NCBI GenBank assembly: GCA_947165435.1
Contig: CAMVAI010000030.1
Location: 1 to 35,402 of the forward strand
Length of the DNA stretch: 35,402 bases
Direction: 5' to 3'
DNA from: an uncultured Prevotella sp.
GTDB taxonomy: Bacteria; Bacteroidota; Bacteroidia; Bacteroidales; Bacteroidaceae
Shown here: positions 1 to 7,388 of the stretch, in pieces
Layout: each line of letters opens with the position of its first letter
How positions within the stretch are numbered: position 1 is the first letter of the stretch
Notes under the pieces: generated by a model
Databases searched by the model: none
What the model saw: the letters and a program-made list of their open reading frames with translations, nothing else
Told to the model about the DNA's origin: nothing
Program-made: the position numbers and the translations under genes

Positions 1-27
1 TTCACAATATATATATATTTACAGCAG

Positions 28-57
28 AAAAATCCCGATGAAATCGGGGATTTTTTG
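28..57 (+). terminator. Rho-independent terminator of an off-window gene
   Basis: A stem of AAAATCCCGAT pairs with ATCGGGGATTTT across a GAA loop with one bulged G, and runs into T6. The T-run is on the + strand, so it most likely ends a + strand gene that lies to the left of the window. The A-run on the other side means it could also work in the reverse direction. Confidence 0.7.
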
Positions 58-139
58 CGAGGGGAGGGCGGAGGGCGGATGAGGAGGGCGGATGTCGGAT
101 TTGAGATCCGACCCAAAGGACAAAGACGCACGGCGGACA

Positions 140-328
140 TGGAGAGGCTACTAATTTTCGTGGAGAGGCCACTAATTTTCATGGAGCAATGAGTAATTTT
201 CGTGGAGCAATGAGTAATTTTCGTGGAGAGGCCACTGGTGATCGTGGAGAGGCTACTAATTTTCGTGGAGAGGCTCCTGGTGATCGTGGAGAGGCTACTA
301 ATTTTCGTGGAGAGGCTACTGGCGATTG
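140..328. repeat. Nine-unit 21-bp tandem repeat array
   Basis: Nine head-to-tail 21-bp units all begin TGGAG. There are three variants: ACTAATTTTCG-type (units 1, 2, 6, 8), GAGTAATTTTCG-type (units 3, 4) and CTGGTGATCG-type (units 5, 7, and a diverged 9). An ORF of 63 codons crosses it, encoding a 7-residue repeat (FRGEATN-like), but it has no family resemblance and stops in its upstream frame, so I treat the array as non-coding. It lies in the 5' region of the acid-sugar cluster. A short 7-bp-arm hairpin (93-111) and GAGGGCGGATG repeats precede it. Confidence 0.9.
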
Positions 329-424
329 CAGAGATTGCACTTGCGTGATGACGATTTCGCCGCAAAAGCGTCATTATTAAAATAAGAAATAAAAAAAATA
401 AAAATCAAAATAATAATTGGGCGT

Positions 425-1312
425 ATGAACAATAGCAAGTATCGTGGCGTGGTGGTGCCGATGGTGACCCCCGTGACGCAGGACGGACGGCTCGACGTGG
501 AAGCCGTGGAGAGAATCATCGAGTTTTTTGCCGACAACAAGGTGGCCCCCCTGCTGATGGGAACCACCGGCGAGGGCAACAGCGTGAGCCAGCAGGACGG
601 TCAGCTGATGGTGGAGACGGCGGTGAAGGCCGCCAACGGGCGCATACTGGTCTATGCCGGACTGACGGGCAACTGCTTCACAGAACAGGTGCGGCAGGCT
701 GAGGTCTATACCGCCCTGGGGGCCGACGTCATCGTGGCCACGCTGCCCACATATTATGCGCTGACCGACGAGCAGATGTACGAATACTACCGGACGCTGG
801 CCGACTGCATCACGGGGCCGCTGATGCTGTACAACATCCTGGCGACGACGCACATGTCGATACCCGTCGATGTCGTCCGCCGTCTGGCTGACCACCCCAA
901 CATTGTGGGACTGAAGGACTCGGAGCGCGACCTGGAGCGCATGGCGCAGTGCATCGAGATAGCACGGGGGCGCGACGACTTTGCCTACTTCTGCGGATGG
1001 GCGGCACAGTCGGCTCACTCGTTAGAGTTAGGTGGCAACGGCATCGTGCCCTCTACGGGTAACTACGTGCCGGAGATGTTCCGCCAGCTGTTCGATGCTG
1101 CCGTGCGGGGCGACATGCAGGAAGCTAATCGCCTGCAGGACGAGACCAACGAAATTGCCAAGATTTACCAAAAGGATCGCACCCTCGGCCAAAGCCTGAC
1201 CGCCCTGAAGGTGATGATGCAGACCAAGGGACTGTGCGAGCCCTGGATGCTGATGCCGTTGACAAGACTTTCTGCCGCAGAAGAAAAGGCCATTATTGAG
1301 AAAATCAAATGA
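425..1312 (+). CDS. DapA/NanA-family aldolase (class I, Schiff-base)
   Basis: A 295-residue protein of the dihydrodipicolinate synthase/N-acetylneuraminate lyase family, full length for the family (about 290-310). Visible hallmarks are the GTTGEG substrate-carboxylate loop at residues 47-52, Tyr136 in LYNIL and the Schiff-base Lys164 in GLKDS. Family members cleave or form 2-oxo acids with pyruvate as one partner. It is first in a same-strand cluster with a symporter, an iron alcohol dehydrogenase, a PdxA-like enzyme and a DUF1537 kinase, which suggests a catabolic aldolase for a 2-keto-3-deoxy sugar acid rather than lysine synthesis. Sialic acid lyase is an alternative, but no NanE or other nan gene is nearby. 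The substrate is not determinable from sequence. Confidence 0.9.
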   Translation: MNNSKYRGVVVPMVTPVTQDGRLDVEAVERIIEFFADNKVAPLLMGTTGEGNSVSQQDGQLMVETAVKAANGRILVYAGLTGNCFTEQVRQAEVYTALGADVIVATLPTYYALTDEQMYEYYRTLADCITGPLMLYNILATTHMSIPVDVVRRLADHPNIVGLKDSERDLERMAQCIEIARGRDDFAYFCGWAAQSAHSLELGGNGIVPSTGNYVPEMFRQLFDAAVRGDMQEANRLQDETNEIAKIYQKDRTLGQSLTALKVMMQTKGLCEPWMLMPLTRLSAAEEKAIIEKIK

Positions 1313-1366
1313 GAAATGAGAAATGAAAGGAATGAGAAATGTAAATGAAGAAATGAGGAAATGCCC
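1310..1366. repeat. GAAATGA low-complexity spacer repeat
   Basis: The gap between the aldolase and symporter genes is made almost entirely of degenerate GAGAAATGA/GAAATGAA units, beginning at the aldolase stop codon. The same unit family reappears at 5282-5350 and, reversed, inside the DUF1537 kinase gene. Confidence 0.75.
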
Positions 1367-1383
1367 ATTCAATAGTAAAGACT

Positions 1384-2949
1384 ATGCATATCATTGACTA
1401 CATCATCGTACTGTTGTCCATTCTGGCTGCCATAGGCACGGGCGTATTTTTCGCCCATAAGCAGAAGGACACGTCGCAGTATTTTGCCGGCGGCGGCAAG
1501 ATTCCCGCCTGGGCGGTGGGCATCTCGATTTTCGCCACACTGATTTCGAGCGTGACATTCCTCGCCTATCCCGGCGCAGCCTATGCCGACAACTGGATAC
1601 TGCTGGTGCAGGGCCTGATGGTGCCCATCGTACTGGTGGCACTGGTGGGCGTCATCGTGCCACTGTTCCGCAAGGTGATACGCCTCTCGACCTACGAATA
1701 CTTCGAGCGGCGCTTCGGACTCTTCGCACGGCTCTACTCGTCGCTGGCCTTCACGCTGGGCCACTTCTCGAAGGCCGGCACCGTGTTCTACCTCGTGTCG
1801 ATGGCATTGGCCACGTTCCTCGACTTCGACATCTATGCCATCGTGCTCATCCTCGGTGTGACCATCATCATCCTGACGCTCTTCGGCGGCATGGAGGCCA
1901 TCGTGTGGATGGACGTGGCGCAGGGCTTCCTGCTCATCGGCGGCGGCATCATCTGCATCCTCATCCTGCTGTTCGGCATCGAGGGCGGACCGGCCGAGAC
2001 GTTCCGCATCGCGTCGGAGTACGACAAGATTTCGTTCGGACCCTACGCGTGGGACCTGACGCAGCTGACGTTTATCGTCATGGTGCTGAACGGCATCTTC
2101 TATGCCCTGCAGAAATACGGCACCGACCAGACCATCGTACAGCGATACCTCGCGGCCAAGAACGACCGCGAGGCCAAGAAGGCGGCCTACATCGGCGTGC
2201 TGATGTCGGTACCCATCTGGGCGCTGTTCATGTTCATCGGCACGGCACTGTTTGCCTATTACCACGCAACGGGGGCTCCCGTGCTGCCCGACGGCATCAA
2301 GGCCGACGAGGTCTTCCCTTACTTCATCGCCCATGAGTTGCCGGTAGGCATCCGAGGACTCATCATTGCCGCACTGGCGGCTGCCGCCATCTCAAGTCTG
2401 GACAGCGACCTGAACTGCCTGTCGGCCATCGCCGTGCAAGACTACTACCTGCGCTTCCGCCGTCAGGCCACCGACAAGGAACAGCTGAACTTCGGGCGAT
2501 GGATGGTCGTCGCCGCAGGCATCGGAGCCATCGCCGTGGCCTGCCTCTACATCTCGTGGGGCGGCGAGGGCGTGCTCGGCGCGCTGTTCTCGCTCTATGC
2601 CATCTTCTCGGCAGGCATCGTGGGCATTTTTATTCTTGGTCTCTTCTCGCGGCGCGCCAACAGCCAGGGGCTGTACATCGGCATTGCCGCCGCCGTGCTC
2701 TATACGGCATACGCTGTACTGACCAGCACGAAGGTCGATATCGACGGCGACGGCATCAAGGCCACCCTGCTCGACCTGGGCGACTGGAACTTCCAGCACC
2801 ACAAGTACATGCTGGGGGTCTATAGCCACCTCATCGTACTCGTAGTGGGCTATCTGGCCTCGTTCCTGTTCAAGACACCGCTGGCCGACAAGGAGCTGAC
2901 CATCTGGGGATACCTGGAGGAGCGGAAAAAGGACAATAAGGAAAACTAA
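1384..2949 (+). CDS. Sodium/solute symporter (SSS family)
   Basis: A 521-residue polytopic membrane protein with about 13 hydrophobic segments, the usual size for the SSS (SLC5-like) family. The N-terminal half shows the typical YFAGGGKIPAWAVGISIFAT stretch followed by LAYPGAAY and the STYEYFERRFG segment. SSS proteins couple inward Na+ flow to uptake of sugars, sialic acid or organic acids. It lies 71 bases after the aldolase gene and 13 before the dehydrogenase gene, so it is the probable uptake system for the substrate of this cluster. Specificity cannot be read from the sequence. Confidence 0.93.
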   Translation: MHIIDYIIVLLSILAAIGTGVFFAHKQKDTSQYFAGGGKIPAWAVGISIFATLISSVTFLAYPGAAYADNWILLVQGLMVPIVLVALVGVIVPLFRKVIRLSTYEYFERRFGLFARLYSSLAFTLGHFSKAGTVFYLVSMALATFLDFDIYAIVLILGVTIIILTLFGGMEAIVWMDVAQGFLLIGGGIICILILLFGIEGGPAETFRIASEYDKISFGPYAWDLTQLTFIVMVLNGIFYALQKYGTDQTIVQRYLAAKNDREAKKAAYIGVLMSVPIWALFMFIGTALFAYYHATGAPVLPDGIKADEVFPYFIAHELPVGIRGLIIAALAAAAISSLDSDLNCLSAIAVQDYYLRFRRQATDKEQLNFGRWMVVAAGIGAIAVACLYISWGGEGVLGALFSLYAIFSAGIVGIFILGLFSRRANSQGLYIGIAAAVLYTAYAVLTSTKVDIDGDGIKATLLDLGDWNFQHHKYMLGVYSHLIVLVVGYLASFLFKTPLADKELTIWGYLEERKKDNKEN

Positions 2950-2962
2950 GTTTATAAAGATT

Positions 2963-4153
2963 ATGAAAGCTATCACACTACAGCAGCCGCAGAAGATTGT
3001 CTTCGGCACGGGCTGCATCAAGAATTTTGTAGAAGACTATCAGAAGACGGCACTGCGCCGGCTCTTCGTGCTGACGGCACCGCCCATCCGCCCGCTCATT
3101 GAAGAGACGCTGGATGTCCTGCAGGCGGCAGGCATCAGCATGGAGGTGTATCAGGACATCACCGCCGAACCGACGCTGAACGACTTCAACAGCATTGTGG
3201 AGCAGGCACGCCGCTTCCGGGCCGACAGCGTGGTGGGCATCGGCGGCGGCAGCGTGCTCGATGTGGCCAAGCTGGTAGCAGCCTTTGCACCCGCAGACCA
3301 GCAGGCGGAAGACTGCTTCGGCACGGGCTTCATACGGCAGAAGGGCCTATGGCTGGCCTGTCTGCCCACGACGGCCGGCACGGGCAGCGAGGTGTCGCCC
3401 AACGCCATTCTCTTAGACGAGCGCGACCACCTGAAGAAGGGCATCGTGTCGCCATTCCTCCTGGCCGATGCCGCCTATGTGGACCCACGGCTGACATGGA
3501 CGGTGCCTGCCAAGGTGACCGCCGACACGGGCATGGACGCGCTGACCCACTGCATAGAGGCCTACACCAACAAGTTTGCCCATCCGTCGGTGGACATCTA
3601 CGCCCTGCAGGGCATACGCCTCATCAGCCGTAACCTGGAGACTGCCGTCCGACTGGCGTCAAGTGCTGACGGACGCGGCTCTGCCACAGAAGGCCCGTCA
3701 CAGGAATATATTGAGGCCCGCGAGGCCCTGGCCTTTGGTTCGCTGTATGGTGGACTGTGCTTGGGGCCGGTGAATACGGCTGCCGTCCATGCGCTGTCGT
3801 ATCCGCTGGGCGGCGAGTTCCATATCCCCCACGGACTGTCGAATGCCATCCTGTTGCCCTCCGTCATGAAATTCAATGCCGAGGCCTGTCCCCAACGCTA
3901 TGCCGACGTGGCCATCGCCATGGGCTGCACCCCAGGAGCCAATGATGAAGAGACCGCCCAGCGCGGAGTCGATTTCATCTACCAGTTGGCCGCCTCTGTG
4001 GGCATTCCCGACAAGCTCACGGCACTGGGCATTCCCCAGACTGCGGTGGATGGCATGGCCCGTGCCGCCATGGAGGTGCAGCGCCTGCTGAAGAACAACC
4101 CCCGCCCCGTCACGGAGCAAGACGCCCGGGATATTTATAATTCGCTTTATTAA
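2963..4153 (+). CDS. Iron-containing alcohol dehydrogenase
   Basis: A 396-residue group III (iron-activated) alcohol dehydrogenase. Visible features are the nucleotide-binding GIGGGSVLDVAK (about residues 92-103), TTAGTGSEVSP (about 138-148), and metal-ligand motifs DTGMDALTHCIEAY and FHIPHGLSNAILLPSVMKFN. These enzymes interconvert aldehydes and alcohols with NAD(P)H. In this cluster it could reduce an aldehyde released by the aldolase, or oxidise a hydroxyl of the imported sugar acid. Both are inferences. It is 13 bases from the symporter stop, so co-transcription is likely. Confidence 0.93.
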   Translation: MKAITLQQPQKIVFGTGCIKNFVEDYQKTALRRLFVLTAPPIRPLIEETLDVLQAAGISMEVYQDITAEPTLNDFNSIVEQARRFRADSVVGIGGGSVLDVAKLVAAFAPADQQAEDCFGTGFIRQKGLWLACLPTTAGTGSEVSPNAILLDERDHLKKGIVSPFLLADAAYVDPRLTWTVPAKVTADTGMDALTHCIEAYTNKFAHPSVDIYALQGIRLISRNLETAVRLASSADGRGSATEGPSQEYIEAREALAFGSLYGGLCLGPVNTAAVHALSYPLGGEFHIPHGLSNAILLPSVMKFNAEACPQRYADVAIAMGCTPGANDEETAQRGVDFIYQLAASVGIPDKLTALGIPQTAVDGMARAAMEVQRLLKNNPRPVTEQDARDIYNSLY

Positions 4154-4155
4154 TT

Positions 4156-4251
4156 CGGAACATCGGAATACCGAAATACCGCAATACCGGAATACCGCAA
4201 TACCGCAATACCGAAATACCGCAATATCGAAACATCGAAACATCGAAAAAA
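4156..4251. repeat. 8-bp tandem repeat upstream of pdxA-like gene
   Basis: Eleven consecutive 8-bp units plus a partial one, consensus CGVAATAC with variants CGGAACAT, CGAAATAC, CGCAATAC and CGAAACAT. The array fills the whole space between the iron-ADH stop and the pdxA-like start, ending one base before the ATG at 4253. It replaces any recognisable ribosome-binding site. The unit length is not a multiple of three and the array is non-coding. Confidence 0.9.
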
Positions 4252-4252
4252 C

Positions 4253-5302
4253 ATGAAACCCATATTAGCCATCACCATGGGCGACCCCGCCGGCATCGGA
4301 CCAGAAATCACCGTGCGCGCCCTGAACAGAAAGGAAACCTACGAGAAATGCCGCCCCGTCGTCACCGGCGATGCCGCCATCCTGCAGCAAGCCGTCAGAC
4401 TGCTGGGCCTCAGCCTGCAGGTGAACGCCATCCAGAGCGTCAAGGAGGCCAAGTTTGAATACGGCACCATCGACGTCATCGACCTCGCGTGCATCGACAC
4501 CGCCACCTTCGAGTTCGGCAAGGTGCAGGCTCAGTGCGGCAATGCCGCCTTCCAGTATATCAAGCGGGCCATCGAGCTGGCCATGGCCGACGAGGTGGAC
4601 GGCACCGTGACGGCACCGCTGAACAAGGAGGCACTGAACCTGGCCGGGCACCACTACGACGGACATACCGAGATATACGCCACGTTCACGCATACGAAGA
4701 AATATGCCATGATGTTGGCCGACGAGAACATCCGCGTCATCCATGTATCGACACACGTGCCATTGCGCAAGGCCTGCGACCTGGTGAAGAAACAGCGGGT
4801 CATCGAGTGTGTGGAACTCATCGACGATGCCTGCCGACAGTTCGGCATCGAGCGGCCACACATCGGCGTGGCTGGACTGAACCCCCATTCGAGCGAGAAC
4901 GGCATGTTCGGATGGGAGGAGGCGCAGGAGATTATTCCCGCCATCGAGGAACTGCAACAGCGCGGCTTCGACGTAGAGGGACCGGTGCCGCCCGACAGCA
5001 TCTTCGCCAAGGCGAAGTGCGGCAAGTACGACGGCTGCGTGGCCATGTATCACGACCAGGGTCACATCCCCCTGAAGGTATGCGCCTTCAACTGGGACAA
5101 AGAGACGGGCAAGATGGAGAGTGCCAGCGGTGTGAACATCACGCTCGGACTGCCCATCATCCGCGTGTCGGTGGACCACGGCACGGCCTTCGACGTGGCA
5201 GGCAAGGGCATCGCCAACGACTCGGCCATGACGCTCTCGATCGACTATGCCACACGGATGGCGATTTATCGGCGGAGCCGAAATGAAAGAAATGAGAAAT
5301 GA
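4253..5302 (+). CDS. pdxA: PdxA-family 4-phospho-hydroxyacid dehydrogenase (PdxA2-like)
   Basis: A 349-residue PdxA family enzyme. It has the N-terminal ITMGDPAGIGPE motif, TAPLNKEA (about residues 120-127), and three metal-binding histidines: His168 (HVSTHVPL), His212 (LNPHSSE) and His267 (MYHDQGH), matching His166/211/266 of E. coli PdxA. PdxA oxidises 4-phosphohydroxythreonine in vitamin B6 synthesis; the PdxA2 subgroup, encoded beside DUF1537 kinases, oxidatively decarboxylates 4-phospho-threonate or -erythronate to dihydroxyacetone phosphate. The directly following DUF1537 kinase favours the PdxA2 role. The last ten residues (RRSRNERNEK) are largely encoded by the GAAATGA repeat that continues into the next gene. 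Confidence 0.9.
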   Translation: MKPILAITMGDPAGIGPEITVRALNRKETYEKCRPVVTGDAAILQQAVRLLGLSLQVNAIQSVKEAKFEYGTIDVIDLACIDTATFEFGKVQAQCGNAAFQYIKRAIELAMADEVDGTVTAPLNKEALNLAGHHYDGHTEIYATFTHTKKYAMMLADENIRVIHVSTHVPLRKACDLVKKQRVIECVELIDDACRQFGIERPHIGVAGLNPHSSENGMFGWEEAQEIIPAIEELQQRGFDVEGPVPPDSIFAKAKCGKYDGCVAMYHDQGHIPLKVCAFNWDKETGKMESASGVNITLGLPIIRVSVDHGTAFDVAGKGIANDSAMTLSIDYATRMAIYRRSRNERNEK

Positions 5303-5350
5303 GAAATGAAAGAAATGAGAAATGAAAATGATGAAATGAGAAATGAGGGG
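5282..5350. repeat. GAAATGA repeat spanning gene junction
   Basis: Degenerate GAAATGA/GAGAAATGA units cover the last codons of the pdxA-like gene, the 3-base gap and the first codons of the kinase ORF. The repeat therefore supplies both the C-terminus of one protein and the possible N-terminus of the next. Confidence 0.8.
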
Positions 5351-6547
5351 CTGCGCATGTTGGTGATAGCCGATGATATTACGGGGGCTGCCGAGATAGC
5401 TGGCATGGCCTACAGTAAGGGACAGCAGGTGCGCCTGCTCTGTGCCGACTGTACAGATAGTGCAGGCTGTACAGATAGTGTCGGCAACACGACAATCACT
5501 GTCATCGCCACCGACACCCGCTCCATGACGGAGGAGGAAGCCACTGCCGAGACACGCCGCCTCGCATCATTTCTCATTTCTCATTCTTCATTTCTCATTT
5601 CGCCAGCCGACTCATTTCTCATTTCTCATTCTTCATTTCTCATTTACAAAAAGGCCGACTCCGCCCTGCGCGGACACGTCGTGGCAGAGCTGGAGGCCCT
5701 GATGAAGACCACAGGCTTTCGGCGCGCCGTCTATATGCCCGCCAATCCCTCGAAGGGGCGCATCATCCGCGACGGCATCTACTACATCGACGGCAAGCCC
5801 ATCCACGAGACGGCCTTCAGCTACGACCCGGAGTTTCCGGCCTGTACATCGTCACTGCGCGAGCGTTTCCCCGATGCGGCGGAGAAAGGCATCGTCATGC
5901 CCGACGCCACCACCATGGACGACATCTGCCACCTCGTATCCCATTATGACGACGGCAACACGCTGTTTGCCGGTGCGGCAGACCTCTTCGCGGCACTGAT
6001 GGAAGCAAGAGGCCGTCAGCGTGACGACATGACAGCATCACAAGCAATGGAAGCAAGAGACGAAAAACCTTCCCTCCCCCACTCCACCCTGATTCTCTGC
6101 GGCAGCACGCAGAGCCGTCCCCTTGACCTCGGCATCCCCATTGCCTCCATGCCCCGCGAGGTATATGACGGCCAGCAAGACGCCGACTACTGGTTTAACC
6201 AGCTATCCACTCCCCTCCTTACAAGGGAGGGGCCGGGGGAGGATCTTCTCCTCGCCATCCCCTTCACCCACCGCACGGGCAAGGCCGTCGCCATCCACCT
6301 GCGCACGGTGATGGCCGAGATGGCGCGCCGTCTGGTGAGCCGTCACCATCCCGACAGCCTCATCATCGAGGGTGGTGCCACGGCATGGGCTACGCTCAAC
6401 GCCCTCGGCTGGCATGAGTTCCAGATAGAACGGCAGGTGGCTCCCGGTGTGGTACAAATGCGAAGCGTCACCAGCGGAACACTGGTGACGCTCAAACCCG
6501 GCAGCTACCCGTGGGGCGGGCTGTTTGACAAGGACAGGCAGGGTTGA
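5306..6547 (+). CDS. DUF1537 four-carbon acid sugar kinase
   Basis: A 413-residue kinase of the DUF1537 (four-carbon acid sugar kinase) family. N-terminal ADDITGA is at residues 22-28, the substrate-binding KKADSALRGH follows, and the ATP-binding C-terminal domain has CGSTQSRP, EGGATA and LKPGSYPWG. It phosphorylates threonate/erythronate-type acids at C4, giving the substrate for the preceding PdxA-like enzyme. The first 17 residues come from the GAAATGA repeat, so the ancestral start may be the ATG at 5357 (MLVIADDITGA). Two unusual in-frame repeat stretches interrupt it: a doubled 34-bp block just before KKADS (5567-5645) and a palindrome at 6208-6242. It may still be functional because both fall outside the recognised motifs. 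Confidence 0.9.
   Translation: MKEMRNENDEMRNEGLRMLVIADDITGAAEIAGMAYSKGQQVRLLCADCTDSAGCTDSVGNTTITVIATDTRSMTEEEATAETRRLASFLISHSSFLISPADSFLISHSSFLIYKKADSALRGHVVAELEALMKTTGFRRAVYMPANPSKGRIIRDGIYYIDGKPIHETAFSYDPEFPACTSSLRERFPDAAEKGIVMPDATTMDDICHLVSHYDDGNTLFAGAADLFAALMEARGRQRDDMTASQAMEARDEKPSLPHSTLILCGSTQSRPLDLGIPIASMPREVYDGQQDADYWFNQLSTPLLTREGPGEDLLLAIPFTHRTGKAVAIHLRTVMAEMARRLVSRHHPDSLIIEGGATAWATLNALGWHEFQIERQVAPGVVQMRSVTSGTLVTLKPGSYPWGGLFDKDRQG
5567..5645. repeat. In-frame duplicated 34-bp repeat inside kinase gene
   Basis: Two identical 34-bp copies (TCATTTCTC... units) at 5567-5600 and 5612-5645, 11 bases apart, give a 45-bp period of exactly 15 codons. They are the reverse orientation of the GAAATGA repeat found between genes. 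They encode SFLISHSSFLIS twice, immediately before the conserved KKADSALRGH motif. Confidence 0.9.
6208..6242. repeat. G/C-rich palindromic repeat (REP-like), in frame in kinase
   Basis: CCCCTCCTT-ACAA-GGGAGGGG palindrome followed by CCGGGGGAGG. It is a member of the dispersed family seen at 8699, 12361, 12445, 31905, 31984, 34003, 34981, 35040 and 35246. It encodes the segment around STPLLTREGPGEDLL in the kinase. Confidence 0.8.
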
Positions 6548-6557
6548 CGCTCAATCG

Positions 6558-6645
6558 TTCTGTAAGCCCTTGTATTTCAGCCGTTCAGCAAGCCCTTGTA
6601 TTTCAGTCCTTCAGCGAGTGCCTGTGTTTCAGTCCTTCAGCGAGT
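6558..6645. repeat. 26-bp tandem repeat duplicating the 3' end of the SIMPL gene
   Basis: Three 26-bp units (6558-6583, 6584-6609, 6610-6635) plus the first 10 bases of a fourth, with unit start TTCAGCRAGYSCYTGTRTTTCAG. The fourth partial unit lies in the last codons of the minus-strand SIMPL gene, so the array looks like outward tandem duplication of that gene's end. The period is not a multiple of three and lies after the stop. Confidence 0.85.
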
Positions 6646-7333
6646 ATGTGACCGTAGTCACCACGCGTACCTTCTTAATATAGGGGGTATTCTCGTCGCG
6701 GTTCTCGATAGAGAACTGGCCTTGGTCGGCACTTACAATCTTGTTCAGCTGCGAGTGGGAGTTCTCGGCAAACTGCTGTGCCGTCTTCTCGGCATTCTCA
6801 ATGGCTTCCTGCATCATCTTCGGCTTCATGGCCTTGAACGACACATACTCATACTTCACCGGATTCTCGTAGCCACCGTCCACGATGGCCACACCCTCCT
6901 TCAGCAGGTCGCCCTGACGGGCCAGGATGCGGCGAATCTTCTGCACCTCCTGACTGGTGACGGTGATGACCGACGTGACGATATAGCGATAGGGCTTGTT
7001 GGCATCGGTATATTCGCGGGCCTGCAGGTCCATCACCTGCGGGGCATTCTCCGTCAGCTCGCCCTCCTTGATGCCGTTGCGCATAAGGAACGCCTTGATT
7101 TTCTGCTGCGTGCCACCAATCTTGTTATACAACTCGGGCAGGTTGTTGCCTACCTCCTTCGACACAATGGGCCACGTCACCTTGTCGGCCTCCACCTCCT
7201 GCTCGGCAAGCCCCTTCACACTCACCTTACGGTCTTTCTCGGCAAAGTTGTCGATGCCGGCCTTGATAAACCAGCCCAGGCACACCAGTCCTAACGAAAT
7301 AAGGGCTGCACCTAAAATACTTTTCTCTGTCAT
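6629..7333 (-). CDS. SIMPL (DUF541) domain envelope protein
   Basis: A 234-residue protein with one N-terminal membrane segment or signal anchor (about residues 6-25, LGAALISLGLVCLGWFIKAG), then a SIMPL/DUF541 domain beginning VSVKGLAEQEVEADKVTW and ending VRVVTTVTYSLKD. SIMPL proteins are periplasmic or envelope proteins of poorly known function. The gene lies 55 bases downstream of RNase R on the same strand and is probably co-transcribed with it. No terminator is visible in that gap. The family assignment is by conserved-pattern recognition. Confidence 0.85.
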   Translation of the reverse strand: MTEKSILGAALISLGLVCLGWFIKAGIDNFAEKDRKVSVKGLAEQEVEADKVTWPIVSKEVGNNLPELYNKIGGTQQKIKAFLMRNGIKEGELTENAPQVMDLQAREYTDANKPYRYIVTSVITVTSQEVQKIRRILARQGDLLKEGVAIVDGGYENPVKYEYVSFKAMKPKMMQEAIENAEKTAQQFAENSHSQLNKIVSADQGQFSIENRDENTPYIKKVRVVTTVTYSLKD

Positions 7334-7388
7334 AAGCTTATTGTTGTTTTAGTTTGTTGTTCTTCTGCCAGTCTGGCGGCTGGCGGCA

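Noticed and set aside
189..380. 63-codon ORF with FRGEATN-type repeats
   Set aside because: It is only the translation of the 21-bp tandem array; no start context, no family, and a stop precedes it in frame.
425..1312. Sialic acid lyase (nan operon) as sole interpretation of the aldolase/symporter pair
   Set aside because: No NanE, N-acetylmannosamine or glucosamine genes follow; the kinase and PdxA-like genes favour a sugar-acid route, though sialic acid cannot be excluded.
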